From Paenibacillus polysaccharolyticus (lineage in GTDB: Bacteria > Bacillota > Bacilli > Paenibacillales > Paenibacillaceae), in the NCBI RefSeq assembly GCF_900102085.1, contig NZ_FMVM01000002.1, positions 431,616 to 495,615 on the forward strand: a stretch of DNA of 64,000 nucleotides, written 5' to 3'. Below the pieces are notes generated by a model that saw nothing but the letters and a program-made list of their open reading frames with translations, was not told the DNA's origin and did not search any database. Below, in pieces: positions 62,511 to 64,000 of this stretch (positions are counted from its first letter, which is position 1; every line of letters starts with the position of its first letter). The position numbers were made by a program, and so were the translations under genes.

Positions 62511-63509
62511 ATGGCTCACGCAAATCATGCGATGAACAAGAACTTTTTTACGAAAAGGATCGTCATTCAGTGGCATACGCTCATTCGAGCAGGCTGGATT
62601 GGCAGTCTGGCTGTGTATATTATGCACCTCAAATCGAGCAATTCCCTGCATTATTATCTGGCTCCTACGATGCAAAAGCTGCTTCTCGGTTGTGCTGTTC
62701 CCCTCCTGTGTATAGCTGTAATTATGGCTTGGCATGCTTTTTTTGGTCGAAATGAATTCGACTGTGGTTGTGAGCATCCCCCTCCTTCTGGGCTTTTCCG
62801 CAGCTCCATGGTCTATGGTTTGATTGCTTTACCATTATTACTTGGATTTTTGCTCCCAGATCAAGCTTTGGGCAGTTCGATGGCCAGTCAGAAAGGAATG
62901 TCCTTAACGTATTCTCCACCTGAAATAAGGCGTAAAGACCCACTGCCAGATTCAGCTGTTAAGTTGAGCGTACAAGATTATGCGGTCACGCAAGGTATAA
63001 AGCAGCAAAATGACAAGTTATCCGAATTCCCTGCCAGTGTGCAGTTTGTACCACCGGATGAATACAGCCGGGAATTCGCGGAGTTGGCAGAAAAGTTATA
63101 CGTACAACCTGTCATCCAGGTGTATCCAGAGATATTCTCGGAAACCCTCGGCACCATCGATATGTTTCAGCGCCAATTCACAGGCAAAGAGATTATGCTG
63201 ACCGGATTTGTTTACCGGGACGATAACATGGAGCATACATCTCATTTTGCATTAGGACGTTTTCTCGTGATGTGTTGCCCGGCAGATGCGGCTCCTTTTG
63301 GCGTGATGATTCATATTCCGGATGCCAACAAGTTTGAGAAGGACAGTTGGGTACAGATTCGTGGTACCATTGGCTCCGCGCAAGTCGACGGTAAAGATAC
63401 GATGGAAATTCAGGCAACGTCCGTAACACCGATTAATCAGCCAGCTTCTCCTTATATTTACACCAATGCCGATTCCGTTAAGGCATATGATAAGATCGTA
63501 AGTGAGTGA
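62511..63509 (+). CDS. TIGR03943/DUF1980 (YcgQ-type) membrane protein
   Basis: 332 aa from ATG at 62511 (AAAGGAG eight nt upstream; GTG three codons earlier rejected). Two to three N-terminal helices, a CxC (DCGCEHPPP), then a long extracytoplasmic domain with EIMLTGFVYRDDNM, FALGRFLVMCCPADAAPFGV and WVQIRGTIG. TIGR03943 proteins occur almost always beside a YcgR-type permease, as here (141 nt after it). The GFVYRD…RFLVMCC region could hold a metal site with the two adjacent Cys. Function unknown. Confidence 0.88.
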   Translation: MAHANHAMNKNFFTKRIVIQWHTLIRAGWIGSLAVYIMHLKSSNSLHYYLAPTMQKLLLGCAVPLLCIAVIMAWHAFFGRNEFDCGCEHPPPSGLFRSSMVYGLIALPLLLGFLLPDQALGSSMASQKGMSLTYSPPEIRRKDPLPDSAVKLSVQDYAVTQGIKQQNDKLSEFPASVQFVPPDEYSREFAELAEKLYVQPVIQVYPEIFSETLGTIDMFQRQFTGKEIMLTGFVYRDDNMEHTSHFALGRFLVMCCPADAAPFGVMIHIPDANKFEKDSWVQIRGTIGSAQVDGKDTMEIQATSVTPINQPASPYIYTNADSVKAYDKIVSE

Positions 63510-63548
63510 GTGAGAGAAAGTAGAGCATCATTGAGTTGAAGTGGGAGC

Positions 63549-63680
63549 ACTTTACGAAAAGATCGCCAGCACACTTCTATTTCTAACGATCTCAGACGAG
63601 CTTATTTAGGTGAAAATAGGCTTTTTGAAATTCTAACGATCACCAGAGAGCTTATTTTGCTAAAAACACAAGAAAACTTT
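63549..63680 (+). repeat. 50-nt tandem repeats near the IS end
   Basis: Two units start with TTCTAACGATC at 63581 and 63631, exactly 50 nt apart, each with GAGCTTATTT. A partial third (ACGAAAAGATCGCCAGCACA) precedes at 63553. The units are diverged outside those blocks. They have no spacers and are not CRISPR. They may be one of the small intergenic repeats common in Paenibacillus. Confidence 0.55.
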
Positions 63681-63749
63681 AAAGCCCCCTAATCCAATTG
63701 GACACTCAAAGCTACCTCAGATACACTAAATGAAATGAGGAGAGTGTTC

Positions 63750-64000
63750 ATGAAAAGACGATTTAGATGCCCGGTGGAGGCGAAAAAGGAGTATGTCGTA
63801 GAGGTGCTTTCTGGCCTCCGGACAGAGGTCGTGGCACGAAAGTACGGCATGTCTCCTAAAACGCTGACGACTTGGGTTCGTCAATATGAAGATGAGGTGG
63901 GGGAACTGGTGGCTAAAAAACAAAAAGAAACGCAACAAATACAGCAAGATGCAGCCAACTATCAAGAATTACAAGAGAAATACGATGAAGCTTTGAAACT
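63750..64000 (+). CDS. IS3-family transposase OrfA, N-terminal part (cut by window end)
   Basis: ATG at 63750 with GAGGAGAG upstream; the frame is open to the last base. KRRFRCPVEAKKEYVVEVLS and ARKYGMSPKTLTTWVRQYED form the HTH_Tnp_1 helix-turn-helix, followed by a Gln/Glu-rich coiled coil (QQIQQDAANYQELQEKYDEA). This is the OrfA layout of IS3-type elements; OrfB would lie beyond the window. An element end may lie near 63700 (TGGACACTC), not certain. Confidence 0.75.
   Translation, partial: MKRRFRCPVEAKKEYVVEVLSGLRTEVVARKYGMSPKTLTTWVRQYEDEVGELVAKKQKETQQIQQDAANYQELQEKYDEALK

Noticed and set aside
63581..63680. CRISPR array
   Set aside because: Only two diverged direct copies in contact, no unique spacers, no cas genes.

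Overview
The window looks like a chromosomal segment of a Paenibacillus-type, low-to-moderate GC, Gram-positive, plant-biomass-degrading bacterium. This rests on strong Shine-Dalgarno sites, TTG and GTG starts, a CxxC-poor L33/L31 pair, a Zur regulon with TCGTAATnATTACGA boxes, CcpA-type cre sites, a GH52/GH67 glucuronoxylan locus and a paeninodin-type lasso precursor. No tRNA, rRNA, CRISPR array or complete insertion sequence was seen.

Layout. 1-7.4 kb is AT-rich accessory DNA. It holds a three-gene operon of unrecognised proteins, one with an N-terminal single-cluster ferredoxin domain. Next come an acetyltransferase/YczE membrane gene pair fused by an apparent 8-nt deletion, an orphan lasso-peptide precursor with its own operator-flanked promoter and terminator, an AraC remnant, a methyltransferase and an unknown protein. 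7.5-10.4 kb carries assimilatory nitrite reductase nirBD. 10.8-14.0 kb is a carbohydrate ABC importer (binding lipoprotein plus two permeases) behind a cre-like site, followed by decayed GH43 and GPH-symporter fragments. 15-17.4 kb is a LysR regulator divergent from a broken DJ-1/PfpI gene and an intact alpha/beta hydrolase. 18-23.3 kb holds an RDD protein, a WG-repeat protein and an ECF sigma/DUF4179 anti-sigma pair.

23.5-34.0 kb is the most interesting block: six overlapping or closely spaced minus-strand genes encoding a MoxR AAA+ ATPase, a DUF5682 protein, a VWA protein, a DUF4132 giant, a SWIM zinc-finger protein and a small acidic protein. It matches the uncharacterised E. coli yehL-M-P-Q plus yehI set and ends at a clear terminator.

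34.5-42.3 kb is ordinary metabolism: aldo/keto reductase, cytochrome P450 coupled to an L7/L12-C-like membrane protein, two SDRs, a PoxB-like pyruvate oxidase, a Dabb protein, L31 type B and an HPr-like protein. 42.5-54 kb is a glucuronoxylan/glucuronate utilisation region: polyol dehydrogenase, GH67 alpha-glucuronidase, GH52 beta-xylosidase and divergent AraC. An aldehyde dehydrogenase with an ArsR repressor and a GntR-uxuA-uxuB operon follow. 54-56.7 kb has DUF421, DUF4363, M50-like and unknown genes. 56.8-63.5 kb is a zinc-limitation regulon: znuCBA, a CxxC-poor L33, a CobW/ZagA-type GTPase, and a His-rich permease with its TIGR03943 partner, with three Zur-box palindromes. The window ends in the first gene of an IS3-like element next to 50-nt tandem repeats.

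All functional calls come from reading translated sequences against remembered families; no searches were run.
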